57,511 nt of DNA, from positions 1-57,511 of the forward strand of contig CALIUG010000155.1 in the NCBI GenBank assembly GCA_938048755.1, read 5' to 3'. The DNA is from an uncultured Alphaproteobacteria bacterium (GTDB lineage: Bacteria > Pseudomonadota > Alphaproteobacteria > SP197). Both the position numbers and the translations under genes were made by a program. Shown piece by piece: positions 1 to 8,186 of the stretch (its first letter is position 1; each line of letters opens with the position of its first letter). The notes below the pieces were generated by a model. It worked only from the letters and a program-made list of their open reading frames with translations, did not search any database and was not told where the DNA came from.

Positions 1-205
1 CCGTCACCGCGCTGGAAAACTCGGCGAGCACCGCATCGCCTGCATACCGCAAGACGGTGCCGCCGGCTTGGGCGATCGACTTGGTGACCCAGTCCAGCAC
101 ATCCATGACGCGGCGATGGGTGCCTTCCTCATCCTGTCCCGTGAGGCGCGAATAACCTGCGACATCAGCATAAAACACTGCGACGAGCTTGCGTTTGGGG
201 GACAA
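1..205 (-). CDS. Class III adenylate/guanylate cyclase, N-terminal part (cut by window start)
   Basis: The 68 visible codons encode the start of a class III nucleotide cyclase catalytic domain, which makes cAMP or cGMP from ATP or GTP. The opening RKLVAVFYADVAGYSRL carries the first metal-binding Asp (residue 14), and RYAGDAVLAEF carries the second (Asp57). Residues that choose the base lie outside the window. The start is inferred as TTG at 205..203, giving MSPKRK. It is the only plausible start after the TAG of the upstream Rieske gene, which lies in the same frame only 9 nt away. The gene closes a leftward operon of three Rieske oxygenases, so translation is probably coupled. Confidence 0.8.
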   Translation of the reverse strand, partial: MSPKRKLVAVFYADVAGYSRLTGQDEEGTHRRVMDVLDWVTKSIAQAGGTVLRYAGDAVLAEFSSAVT

Positions 206-214
206 CCCGCGAAC

Positions 215-1393
215 CTACTCTGCGGCCTGGCGATCGGGCACGCGGTCGCCGGCGAGTGTGCGACCAAGATACTTGTAGAACTGGGCGCAGGTGCCTTCGC
301 GCAGGTTGAGCGGTCCCGGCGCGGCCTTGGCCGAGCGCATGACCTGCTGCAGGCGCCAGGTCGCCTGGGCGTCCTCTTCGTTGACGTCGTAAAGCAGTTG
401 GTTGCGTTTAGCGGCACCTTCGGGATGGGCCGCATCATAACCGGGCTGGACGATGTAACCGCCGATCACACGGGTACGGTCCGGCCCCAGCGGGATGAAC
501 GACAGCCAGTTGTTGGAATCGGCCGACATGGCAAGCGAGATATTGGGGAAGAGACCAATGGCATAGGAGGAGGTCTTTTCCAGCTCGGTAAACTGGTCCT
601 CGCCGGGAATGAACCGGGCCATCTCGCCTTCCTTGTAACTGCTGTTGTCGGAATAGGGGCAACGGGTGTGTGCAAAGCGGCCGCTTTGCGGTGCCGGTTC
701 GACCCAGGCGCCCTTGGCCGGCATGGCATCTTCCAGCGTGGCGGCGTGGAGACCCATATGGTGATAGAACTCCATGCCGTTTTCGGTCGCCAGCTTCCAG
801 TTTCCCTCCCAGATCTTGTCATAGGAAAACCCGGTCACATGGTCGGCGTTGCGGAAATGGGCGAGCATGGCATCGGCTTCGTGGAGCTGCGGTGTCAGCG
901 CGGGCGCATCGTCGTCCAGATTGACGAAGATGAACCCCTGCCAGACCTCAAGCCGGTATTCCGGCAGGGCACAATTCTTCTTCGCGAAGGCCAGAGAACC
1001 TTCCATCAGGGGCGCGGCGACCAGGCGTCCATCGGTGCCATAGACCCAGCCGTGATAGGCGCAGACAAACCGTTTGGCGTTGCCGCGTTCTTCCAGGGCG
1101 ATCGGCATGTAGCGATGACGGCAGATGTTGGACATCGCACGGATCTCACCATCGCTGCCGCGCACGATGAGCATGGGTTCATCGAGAATCTGGGTCGTGA
1201 ACCAGTCGCCGGGATCGGGAATGTCGTTGGCGCGGCCGATCAGCAGCCACTCGCGCTTGAAGATCGTTTCGACCTCGATTTCGTAGAGGCCGGGGTCGGT
1301 GTAGGCCTGCGGTGGCAGGGTCATGCAGGCGGCATCGGGCGTGCCGGGATAGGTTGCCAGGGTATCGAGCAGCTGCTCGGTTACATCGGACAT
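215..1393 (-). CDS. Rieske non-heme iron oxygenase, alpha subunit (paralogue 1 of 3)
   Basis: This 392-residue protein has the layout of a ring-hydroxylating or N-demethylating oxygenase alpha subunit. The Rieske [2Fe-2S] ligands are C91, H93, C111 and H114 (CRH and CAYH). The catalytic Fe(II) site follows NWK at 198-200, with E208 as bridging acid and H211 and H216 as ligands, matching the D-x2-H-x4-H spacing of naphthalene dioxygenase. Enzymes of this type hydroxylate or demethylate substrates using O2 and electrons from a separate reductase. It is the third gene of a tandem triplet: 48 of its first 60 residues match the upstream neighbour, 11 nt away. The glycine-betaine/carnitine/stachydrine branch looks likelier than aromatic substrates because of the single-subunit layout, but the substrate is unknown. 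Confidence 0.9.
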   Translation of the reverse strand: MSDVTEQLLDTLATYPGTPDAACMTLPPQAYTDPGLYEIEVETIFKREWLLIGRANDIPDPGDWFTTQILDEPMLIVRGSDGEIRAMSNICRHRYMPIALEERGNAKRFVCAYHGWVYGTDGRLVAAPLMEGSLAFAKKNCALPEYRLEVWQGFIFVNLDDDAPALTPQLHEADAMLAHFRNADHVTGFSYDKIWEGNWKLATENGMEFYHHMGLHAATLEDAMPAKGAWVEPAPQSGRFAHTRCPYSDNSSYKEGEMARFIPGEDQFTELEKTSSYAIGLFPNISLAMSADSNNWLSFIPLGPDRTRVIGGYIVQPGYDAAHPEGAAKRNQLLYDVNEEDAQATWRLQQVMRSAKAAPGPLNLREGTCAQFYKYLGRTLAGDRVPDRQAAE

Positions 1394-1404
1394 GGGCTTC
1401 TCCC

Positions 1405-2580
1405 CTACTCGGCTGCCTGAAGGCCGGGGATGCGATCTCCTGCCAGTGTTCGGGCGAGGTATTTGTAGAACTGGGCGCAGGTGCCTTCGCGCACGTTGAG
1501 CGGTCCCGGTGCTGCCTTGGTCGAGCGCATGACCTGCTGCAGGCGCCAGGTGGCCTGGGCATCCTCTTCGTTGATCTTCAGAACGAGATCGTTGCTGGTC
1601 GCCATCACCCCGGCATCGGCCGCCATTTCCGGCGCCACGATGAAACCGCCGACCACACGCGTCTTCTCAGGCCCCAGGGGAATGAACGAAAGCCAGTTAT
1701 GCGTCGCCGACGACATGGCCAGCGACATGTTGGGAAAGAGGCCCATGACATAGACGTGGCTCAGTTCCTTTTCGGCGAACCGGCAGTTGGGTCGCGGCCA
1801 GTTGCCGAACCCCTCCGACTTCCCCTGAATACCTTCAGCGTAGCCGCAGCGCGCATGCGTGAAACGGCCGCTGGCCGGTGCGGGGTCCATGGTCGCAAGC
1901 CTTGCGGGCTGTTCTGCTTCCAGGGTCGCGGCGTGCAGGCCCATGTGATGGTAGTATTCCATGCCGTTTTCGGTGGCGAGCTTCCAGTTGCCTTCCCAGA
2001 TGGCGTCATAGGCAAACCCGGTCACCAGTTCATCGGTCCGGTAGTTTTCCAGCATGGCATCGGCTTCGCCGAGCCGGGGTGCCAGGGCCGGAGCATCGTC
2101 ATCCAGATTGACGAAGATGAAACCCTGCCAGACCTCGAGCCGATACTCAGGCAGGGCGCAGTCCTTCTTGTCGAAGGCGAGCGAGCCTTCCATCAGGGGT
2201 GCGGCGACCAACCTGCCATCGGTGCCATAAACCCAGCCGTGATAGGCGCAGACAAACCGCTTGTCCGAACCCTTCTCGTCCAGAGCGATGGGCATGTAGC
2301 GGTGGCGGCAGACATTGGAGAGCGCACGGATCACGCCATCGGCTCCGCGCACGATGAGCATGGGATCATCCAGGACCTGCATGGTGAACCAGTCACCGGG
2401 ATCGGGGATGTCGTTGGCGCGTCCGACCAGCAGCCATTCGCGTTTGAAGATTGCTTCCTTCTCGAGCTCGAACAGGCCGGGATCGGTATAGGCCTGAGGC
2501 GGCAAGGTGAGGCTCGCGGCATCGGGCGTGGCGGGATAGGCCGCCAGTGTGTCGAGCAGAAATTCGGTTGTTTCAGACAT
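1405..2580 (-). CDS. Rieske non-heme iron oxygenase, alpha subunit (paralogue 2 of 3)
   Basis: This 391-residue protein is a close paralogue of the next gene downstream. The Rieske ligands again fall at C91, H93, C111 and H114, and the iron site reads ENGMEYYHHMGLH. The start is ATG at 2580, which aligns exactly with the paralogues (MSETTEFLLDTL). An in-frame upstream extension has no family resemblance and overlaps the preceding gene. Its start lies 4 nt from the end of paralogue 3. The C-terminal signature AQFYKYLARTLAGDR is shared by all three copies. The likely role is the same oxygenase chemistry on a related substrate, or part of a mixed oligomer. The sequence does not say which. Confidence 0.9.
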   Translation of the reverse strand: MSETTEFLLDTLAAYPATPDAASLTLPPQAYTDPGLFELEKEAIFKREWLLVGRANDIPDPGDWFTMQVLDDPMLIVRGADGVIRALSNVCRHRYMPIALDEKGSDKRFVCAYHGWVYGTDGRLVAAPLMEGSLAFDKKDCALPEYRLEVWQGFIFVNLDDDAPALAPRLGEADAMLENYRTDELVTGFAYDAIWEGNWKLATENGMEYYHHMGLHAATLEAEQPARLATMDPAPASGRFTHARCGYAEGIQGKSEGFGNWPRPNCRFAEKELSHVYVMGLFPNMSLAMSSATHNWLSFIPLGPEKTRVVGGFIVAPEMAADAGVMATSNDLVLKINEEDAQATWRLQQVMRSTKAAPGPLNVREGTCAQFYKYLARTLAGDRIPGLQAAE

Positions 2581-2584
2581 CGTA

Positions 2585-3760
2585 TTACTCTGCGGCCTCC
2601 TGTCTTGCGACGCGATCACCGGCGAGGGTGCGGCCAAGATACTTGTAGAACTGGGCGATGGTTTTCTCGAAGGGTGCGAGCGGCCCCCGATCGGCCTTGC
2701 GCGACCGCATGACACGGGCCAGCTCCGTGGTCGCCAGCGCGTCTTCGGTGTTGACCTTCTCGATCAGTTCGGCGCGCGCGCTGGTGATTTCGGGATCTTC
2801 CTCAACCAGGTCACGCCACATCAGGTAACCGCCCAGCACCTTGGTTTTTTCGGGACCATCCGGACGGAACGCAAGCCAGTTGTTGGTGCCTGCACGCATG
2901 GCCATGGTGAAGGCGGGATAGACGTAGACCAGATAACCGGTCTCGAGCTCCTCCTGCGTCAGGCCGGTCAGGTCACCGCGCGGGTTGAGCGGATGATCGG
3001 CCCCGCCCAGGAACTCGTCACCCACCCGGCAACGCGAATGGGTGAAGGTTTCGTCGGCCTGGGTGCTGTCGGGAAAATAGGCGCCTTTTGCCGGCATCTG
3101 GACACCGACTGTGCCGGAATGCAGGCCGATGTGATGGTAGTACTCCATGGAGTTTTCGGCAGAGAGTTTCCAGTTGCCGTTCCACGTCATCTCGTAATGG
3201 AAGACTTCGGTCTGCTCGTGCACGCGGTAGTTCGTGGCGGCCTTGTCCATGGACGCCATCGAGACCTGAAGCGGGGCGGCATCGTCGTCCAGGTTGACGA
3301 AGAGAAATCCCTGCCAGCTTTCCAGGCGGTACTGCGGCAGGCTGCAGGCGGCCTTGTCGAAAACCTTGCTGCCTTCCATGTGGGGCGCGCCGATCAGACG
3401 GCCATCGGTAGCATAGGTCCAGGCGTGATAGGGGCAGACGAAGCGCTTGGCATTGCCCTTTCCCGCAACCACCGGCATGTAACGGTGGCGGCAGGCGCTG
3501 TTGAGCGCACGAATCTCGCCATCGGTACCGCGAACGATGACAATCGGCTCATCCATCAGGTCGAGGGTAAAGTAGTCGCCAGGATTGGCGACATATTCCT
3601 CGCGTCCGACACAAAGCCAGCTCTTCTCAAAGATCTCGCGCACTTCCAGGTCGTGCAGGTCCGGTGACAAATAGGCATCACGCGGAAGCGACCAGCAGGA
3701 TTCTTCGGGTGTCGTGACGTACTGGGCAAGATCGTCGAGCAGATGATCGAGTGATTTCAT
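2585..3760 (-). CDS. Rieske non-heme iron oxygenase, alpha subunit (paralogue 3 of 3, first in operon)
   Basis: This 391-residue Rieske oxygenase is more diverged than the other two copies but keeps the same layout: CRHRYMP and CPYH for the 2Fe-2S cluster, and NWKLSAENSMEYYHHIGLH for the catalytic iron. The start is ATG at 3760, preceded by GGAGG with ideal spacing. An upstream in-frame extension to 3862 lacks any family match. This is the promoter-proximal gene of the leftward oxygenase-cyclase operon. No ferredoxin or reductase component is encoded next to it, so electrons must come from elsewhere in the genome. Confidence 0.9.
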   Translation of the reverse strand: MKSLDHLLDDLAQYVTTPEESCWSLPRDAYLSPDLHDLEVREIFEKSWLCVGREEYVANPGDYFTLDLMDEPIVIVRGTDGEIRALNSACRHRYMPVVAGKGNAKRFVCPYHAWTYATDGRLIGAPHMEGSKVFDKAACSLPQYRLESWQGFLFVNLDDDAAPLQVSMASMDKAATNYRVHEQTEVFHYEMTWNGNWKLSAENSMEYYHHIGLHSGTVGVQMPAKGAYFPDSTQADETFTHSRCRVGDEFLGGADHPLNPRGDLTGLTQEELETGYLVYVYPAFTMAMRAGTNNWLAFRPDGPEKTKVLGGYLMWRDLVEEDPEITSARAELIEKVNTEDALATTELARVMRSRKADRGPLAPFEKTIAQFYKYLGRTLAGDRVARQEAAE

Positions 3761-3988
3761 GGCGGCGCCTCCATTGCGGCGCATGGTGGCTGTAAACGAC
3801 CGGGCAGCGCAAGGGCGCTCTTCAGGCCAGAATCCTGTGATGAAGCACACACTTTTGCGCAAGGTCGAGAAACCCCTGTGACCGAGCGCACAGATGACCC
3901 GGTACCGCTCTTGCCCGATTCAGGCGTGTCACCACATGATCCCCAGACAGCGGGCGAAACGCCCATCACCATTCTGGGGGGAATGACC

Positions 3989-4201
3989 ATGAATATGAGC
4001 GCCACCGACATCATGATCGATCAGCAGGACCGCGACACCGTGGTTCTCTTCGCCGATGTGGTTGCCGCACGGCAGGCAAACAACGACGTTGACCAGCTTG
4101 CCGCCGGTCATGGCGACGACACGATCGTGGCCGACGACATGGCCGATCTGATGGCCTGTATTCAGGATTTCGAAATCAGCGATCTGCAGCTGGCGGCCTG
4201 A
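3989..4201 (+). CDS. Small acidic protein of unknown function
   Basis: A 70-residue acidic protein (about a dozen Asp, few basic residues) with no family I recognise. The start is taken as ATG 3989 because a run of six G residues (3976-3981) sits at SD distance. ATG 3983 and an earlier GTG at 3878 are in-frame alternatives. It is transcribed away from the Rieske triplet and ends just before a strong hairpin terminator, which supports real expression. There is no signal peptide or membrane segment, and the single Cys rules out a zinc-finger-like fold. A link with the divergent oxygenase operon is only positional. Confidence 0.5.
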   Translation: MNMSATDIMIDQQDRDTVVLFADVVAARQANNDVDQLAAGHGDDTIVADDMADLMACIQDFEISDLQLAA

Positions 4202-4229
4202 GCCACCGGTTTCAGACGTATGACGCAAA

Positions 4230-4264
4230 CGGCCGGCGCCCCCACGCCGGCCGCTTCTGTTTTG
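4230..4264. terminator. Intrinsic terminator between convergent genes
   Basis: A perfect 9-bp stem (CGGCCGGCG at 4230-4238 with CGCCGGCCG at 4245-4253) has a 6-nt loop and is followed by CTTCTGTTTT. It lies between the stop of the small acidic gene (4201) and the stop of the convergent Rieske gene (4267). The T-run serves the + direction best. Confidence 0.75.
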
Positions 4265-4266
4265 CG

Positions 4267-5529
4267 TCAGGGGCCGACGTTCGGACGGGTCGGAATGACG
4301 GTCTTGCCGCCCATGCGCGCGATGTACCAGGCGATGAAACTGCGCGTGCCGTACTCCCGTTCGGAGTACCGGCCCGGCGTGTAGCGCCTTGAATTCACGC
4401 CAAGCTGGTTGTCGTTGATGATCTTGGTGTCTTCGATGGTGGTCACGTCCCACATCCAGATCACCTTGTCGGTGTCATAGTCCCTGCCCTCCCGGGCATC
4501 GGCCCGCACCAGCCAGGTCACGACAACCTCACTGTGTTTTTCTGTGACCGGCGTGAAGCGGAACAGCGCGGCGTGGTCGTTGGCAAGGTAGATGTAAAAG
4601 AGCGGCCCGACGATGAGGAGCGTCTCGCCCTTGTCCCAGTCTTTCAGATCGCCCATCAGGGGCGCCACCGGCTGGCCATCCTGCGAGAGGGTCCAGGACC
4701 CCTCGCGGATCGGCTGGCGGAAGACGCCATAGGGTTGCGCCAGATCCATCACGTCGCCCCACTGGCGCAGGTCCCTGGCGGCGACACCTTTCGCCTCCCA
4801 TTCCTCGACCCAGTCGGACACCAGCGCCGCACGTTTCTCAGGCTCGCGCTCGCCATCGTTCACATAGGCGTTGACCATGGTGTATTCGGGATGGGCCGGC
4901 GCGCAGTGGTAACACTCGCGGAAGTTCTCAACAGCCAGCTTCCAGTTCGCATCCGTGGGATAGGTCGCCTGATGGATGATCTTCGTATCGGCCAGGCGAT
5001 AGGATTTGGCGTAACGCTCGAATGCCGCTTCGATCTGATCGAAATCAGCGATCTCATCATCCGCATCGGCCAGATTGATGAAGATCATGCCCTCCCAGAT
5101 GCGCACCCTGCAGGCATGCAGCGGCCAGTCGCCGGGATCGAAATCATCAGCCATGCGCGCGGCATGGATGAGCTTGCCTTCGAGATCAAAGACCCAGGCA
5201 TGATAGGGGCAGGTCAGCGTGCGCACATTGCCCCTGGGTGCAAGACAGATGCGGCTCCCGCGGTGGCGGCACACGTTGAAGAACGCGCGGATCTCCCCGT
5301 CACGCCCACGCACGACGATGATCGATTCACCAGCAATGTCGTAGAGCACATAATCGCCCTTACCGGGCAGCGATGAGACGTGCTCGACAAAGAGCCACTG
5401 GCTGCGCACAATCGTGTCGAGCTCACGCTCGAAGATCGCCGGGTCGGTGTAGAACGGCTGTTCCAGCGATGTCCCGGGTGTGTGGCGGGCAACCAGTTCC
5501 TCGAGTGAAACCTGTGCTGACTGAGCCAT
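4267..5529 (-). CDS. Rieske oxygenase, GbcA/CntA-like (quaternary-amine type)
   Basis: A 420-residue Rieske oxygenase of a different subgroup from the triplet. The 2Fe-2S ligands are C87, H89, C107 and H110, and the iron site ENFRECYHCAPAH uses E205, H208 and H213. The ECYHC pattern is typical of glycine-betaine and carnitine monooxygenase alpha subunits, which N-demethylate or cleave quaternary ammonium compounds. The start is ATG 5529 with GGGAG six bases upstream; a longer reading to 5562 has no SD. It lies 80 nt downstream of a paralogue on the same strand. The exact substrate is not predictable. Confidence 0.88.
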   Translation of the reverse strand: MAQSAQVSLEELVARHTPGTSLEQPFYTDPAIFERELDTIVRSQWLFVEHVSSLPGKGDYVLYDIAGESIIVVRGRDGEIRAFFNVCRHRGSRICLAPRGNVRTLTCPYHAWVFDLEGKLIHAARMADDFDPGDWPLHACRVRIWEGMIFINLADADDEIADFDQIEAAFERYAKSYRLADTKIIHQATYPTDANWKLAVENFRECYHCAPAHPEYTMVNAYVNDGEREPEKRAALVSDWVEEWEAKGVAARDLRQWGDVMDLAQPYGVFRQPIREGSWTLSQDGQPVAPLMGDLKDWDKGETLLIVGPLFYIYLANDHAALFRFTPVTEKHSEVVVTWLVRADAREGRDYDTDKVIWMWDVTTIEDTKIINDNQLGVNSRRYTPGRYSEREYGTRSFIAWYIARMGGKTVIPTRPNVGP

Positions 5530-5609
5530 GGCGAACTCCCGTAGGTACGGGTGAACTCTCACGCCGCATGGCCGATCACGTCAACACAAATGACAGGTCC
5601 GACAGCTAC

Positions 5610-6836
5610 TCACGAAGCCAGGCGTTCGAGGTACCAGCTGGTCAGGGCGGAGGAGCCGCCTTCCTGGGGCGCATAGGGACCCGGCACGTAGCGGCTGGAG
5701 TTCACACCCTTCTGGTTATCGATAATGATTTTGGTGTCCTCGATCGTCGTGACGTCCCACATCCACTTCAGGCGTTCGAGATCGACGTCCTTGCCGACTT
5801 CGGCATCAGCGCGGACATGCCATGTGATCACGACCTCGGAATGTTCCGGCGTGACCGGCGTGAAGCGGAACATGCACAGGTGGTCGGAACAGAGATAGGC
5901 GTGCGACAGCGGGCCGAAGGTGAAGGCCGTCTCGCCACCGTCCCAGTGTTTGAGGTCACCCATCAGCGGCGCGACCGGCTGGCCGTCTTCGGAAAGGCTC
6001 ACATACCCCTCGCGGATCGGCTGGCGCCAATAGCCGTGGGGCTGCCGGCCGCCCTTGTCGGTGCCATAGTCGTTACCCACGGGATGACCCAGTGCGCGGG
6101 TCTCTTCGGACCAGGCGTCGATGGTTGCGTCATAACTGCCACGCTCGCGGTCTTCGGCTTTCACGTAGGCGTTGACCATCGTGTACTCGGGATGCGCTGG
6201 TGTGCAGTGGTAACATTCCATGAAGTTGTCGACGACAAGCTTCCAGTTGGCAGGCGTGGGGTAGACCTCGCGATGCACGATCTTTGTATCTTCAAGGTGA
6301 TGCAGGCTGCAGAAGTTCTCGATGTCGGCGGCGATCTCCGAGAAATCCGCCACGTCGGCATCGCCTTCCTCGGCAAGGCAGATGAAGATGAGCCCCTGGC
6401 AGACGCGCGCCTGGCAGGTGTGCAGCGGAAACTTCGATTTGTCGAAATCCTCGGGCATGCCGCGCGCAGCGATCAGCTTGCCCTTCAGGTCGAAGACCCA
6501 GGCATGGTAGGGGCAGGTGAGCGTGCGGACACTGCCGGTCTGTTCAAGACAGATATGGCTGCCGCGATGACGGCAGACATTGAAGAAAGCGCGGACCTCA
6601 TTGTCGCGGCCACGCACCAGAATGATCGACTCCTCGCCGATATTGTAGAGCAGGTAGTCGCCCGCATTCGGGATCTCTGAAACGTGGGCGACGTAGAGCC
6701 ACTGTTTGGAGACAATCTTGGTCATGTCACGCTTGAAGATCTCGGGATCGCGATAAAATGGCTGCTCCAGCGTAAAGCCGGGCTTCTGCCGCGCCACGAG
6801 TTCGTCCATAGAAACCGTATTGCCGTTTGCACCCAT
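5610..6836 (-). CDS. Rieske oxygenase, GbcA/CntA-like (second copy)
   Basis: A 408-residue paralogue of the neighbouring GbcA/CntA-like oxygenase. The Rieske ligands are C88, H90, C108 and H111, and the iron site is ENFMECYHCTPAH-like (DNFMECYHCTPAH here, with Asp in place of the first Glu). The start is set at ATG 6836, which has GGAG seven bases upstream. ATG 6848 is in frame but lacks an SD. It is divergent from the M24 hydrolase at 6992, and the shared promoter region holds a short palindrome. It probably forms a two-gene unit with the oxygenase at 4267-5529. Confidence 0.88.
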   Translation of the reverse strand: MGANGNTVSMDELVARQKPGFTLEQPFYRDPEIFKRDMTKIVSKQWLYVAHVSEIPNAGDYLLYNIGEESIILVRGRDNEVRAFFNVCRHRGSHICLEQTGSVRTLTCPYHAWVFDLKGKLIAARGMPEDFDKSKFPLHTCQARVCQGLIFICLAEEGDADVADFSEIAADIENFCSLHHLEDTKIVHREVYPTPANWKLVVDNFMECYHCTPAHPEYTMVNAYVKAEDRERGSYDATIDAWSEETRALGHPVGNDYGTDKGGRQPHGYWRQPIREGYVSLSEDGQPVAPLMGDLKHWDGGETAFTFGPLSHAYLCSDHLCMFRFTPVTPEHSEVVITWHVRADAEVGKDVDLERLKWMWDVTTIEDTKIIIDNQKGVNSSRYVPGPYAPQEGGSSALTSWYLERLAS

Positions 6837-6899
6837 CGCCGACTCCATCACGCTATAACCGTTGAGAATGCTTGTATTATGACCGATATGATCTGATTC

Positions 6900-6915
6900 G
6901 GGAAATGAGATTCCC
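6900..6915. promoter_or_regulatory. Short palindrome in a divergent promoter region
   Basis: GGGAAATGAGATTCCC has 5-bp inverted arms (GGGAA/TTCCC) and lies between the oppositely oriented Rieske oxygenase and M24 hydrolase genes, where an operator would sit. The arms are short, so chance is possible. Confidence 0.25.
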
Positions 6916-6991
6916 TCATCCCAGCGATCAAATGGGGTAGGAACGCCCATTCCGGCTAAACTGATGCGGCAATCAACCAGGAGAGAATGCA

Positions 6992-8170
6992 GTGCAGGAT
7001 TGGGATGACGACCTTCCGTTTGGCCTGCCGTTCGAGATCGGCGAGTACCATGATCGGATGAAGCGGGTGAAGTCAGCCATGGCCGAAGCAGGCCTCGACC
7101 TGCTCATGGTCACCAGCCCGGAGAACATCTACTGGCTTACCGGCTACCGCACGACCGGATACTACGTCTATCAGATCTTCCTGCTGCCGCTGGAAGGCAC
7201 GCCGCAGTTCGTGACGTCGAAGCTGGAACATGAATGCGTGCGCGCGCTTTCCTGGATCAAGACCGGTCTGACCGTCTTCATGGGTGAAGACGAGGTCGCG
7301 ATCACCCTGCAGGGATGCGAGGCCACCGGCGCAGCGTGCAAGCAGATCGGATACGAGGAGCGCGGCTTCTGGCTGCCGCCGCGGATTCTGGATGCGGTGC
7401 GCGCAAGCTGGGGCCGTGGCGCAACCATGCCGGCCGGCCATGTGCTGGAGAACGCAAGGCGCATCAAATCAGCCGCAGAGATCACAGCCATCCGGGAAGC
7501 GGCCCGCATCGCGTCGGTGGGCATGAAGGCAGGATTGGAAGCCGTCGCGCCGGGAAGAACCGAAAACCAGTTGGCAGGCGACGTCTACCAAGCGCTGATG
7601 CAGGAAGGCGGCGAACATCCCGCCGGAGGACCCTATGTGGTGACCGGCCCGCGCTCTGCCGTGACGCACATGCTGCCCGAACGCGCAGTGATCGAGCCTG
7701 GTCACACGGTCTATTTCGAGGTCGGAGGCTGCTTCAAACGTTATTCCGGCTCCCTGATGCGCATGGCCAGCGTGGGCAAACCCGGTAACGAAGCAGCCCA
7801 TCGCGCCGCCACGTCGATCGAGGCCCTGGAAGCCATGCTGGAGACGATCCGCCCCGGCGTGACGCCCCAGGAGGTCGACCGCGCGGGCCGAAGCATCATG
7901 AAGAAGGGCGGCATGGGTGATGAATTCCGGCACCGCGCCGGTTACTCCCTGGGAGTCGCGTTCGCGCCGGGCTGGGGCGAAGGCCTGGTGGACGATATCG
8001 CGGAAGGCAACGAACGCCCCCTTGAAGCAGGCGAGGTCTTCCATCTGGTTCCCATGGCCGGGTTCCGCGGCACGGGCAATATGGGCTTCAGCGAAACCGT
8101 GCTGGTCACGGAAAACGGCTGCGAAGCCCTGACCGACGCCCCGCGCCAGCTCCACATCTGCGACCTCTAG
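6992..8170 (+). CDS. M24-family (creatinase/prolidase fold) hydrolase, ectoine-hydrolase-like
   Basis: This 392-residue protein has an N-terminal creatinase-type domain and a pita-bread catalytic domain from about residue 155. The metal ligands of true prolidases are largely lost: the DxG...SD motif reads FEVGGCFKRYSGS, the second His of the HxxGH motif is Tyr (RHRAGYSLG), and the VEPG Glu is absent (HLVPMAG). H226 remains in a creatinase-like position. The RAGYSLGVAF...WGEG stretch resembles DoeA/EutD ectoine hydrolases, which open the ectoine ring without metal. The start is GTG 6992 with AGGAGA upstream. It is followed 16 nt later by a cyclotransferase-like gene. The ectoine substrate is plausible but unproven. 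Confidence 0.75.
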   Translation: MQDWDDDLPFGLPFEIGEYHDRMKRVKSAMAEAGLDLLMVTSPENIYWLTGYRTTGYYVYQIFLLPLEGTPQFVTSKLEHECVRALSWIKTGLTVFMGEDEVAITLQGCEATGAACKQIGYEERGFWLPPRILDAVRASWGRGATMPAGHVLENARRIKSAAEITAIREAARIASVGMKAGLEAVAPGRTENQLAGDVYQALMQEGGEHPAGGPYVVTGPRSAVTHMLPERAVIEPGHTVYFEVGGCFKRYSGSLMRMASVGKPGNEAAHRAATSIEALEAMLETIRPGVTPQEVDRAGRSIMKKGGMGDEFRHRAGYSLGVAFAPGWGEGLVDDIAEGNERPLEAGEVFHLVPMAGFRGTGNMGFSETVLVTENGCEALTDAPRQLHICDL

Positions 8171-8186
8171 AACGGAAATCCCTGTC

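Noticed and set aside
68-1420. Long rightward open frame opposite the Rieske oxygenase
   Set aside because: It mirrors codon bias of the real leftward gene, has no family features, and equivalent antisense frames occur opposite every paralogue (1312-2712, 2549-3667, 5373-6680).
3878-3988. Longer N-terminus of the small acidic protein from GTG 3878
   Set aside because: The extension is Pro-rich and unlike the rest, while a run of six G just before 3989 gives a much better ribosome site.
3989-4201. Small acidic protein as a peptide substrate for the radical SAM enzyme
   Set aside because: The genes are 47 kb apart and the peptide has no leader/core pattern or repeated motif.
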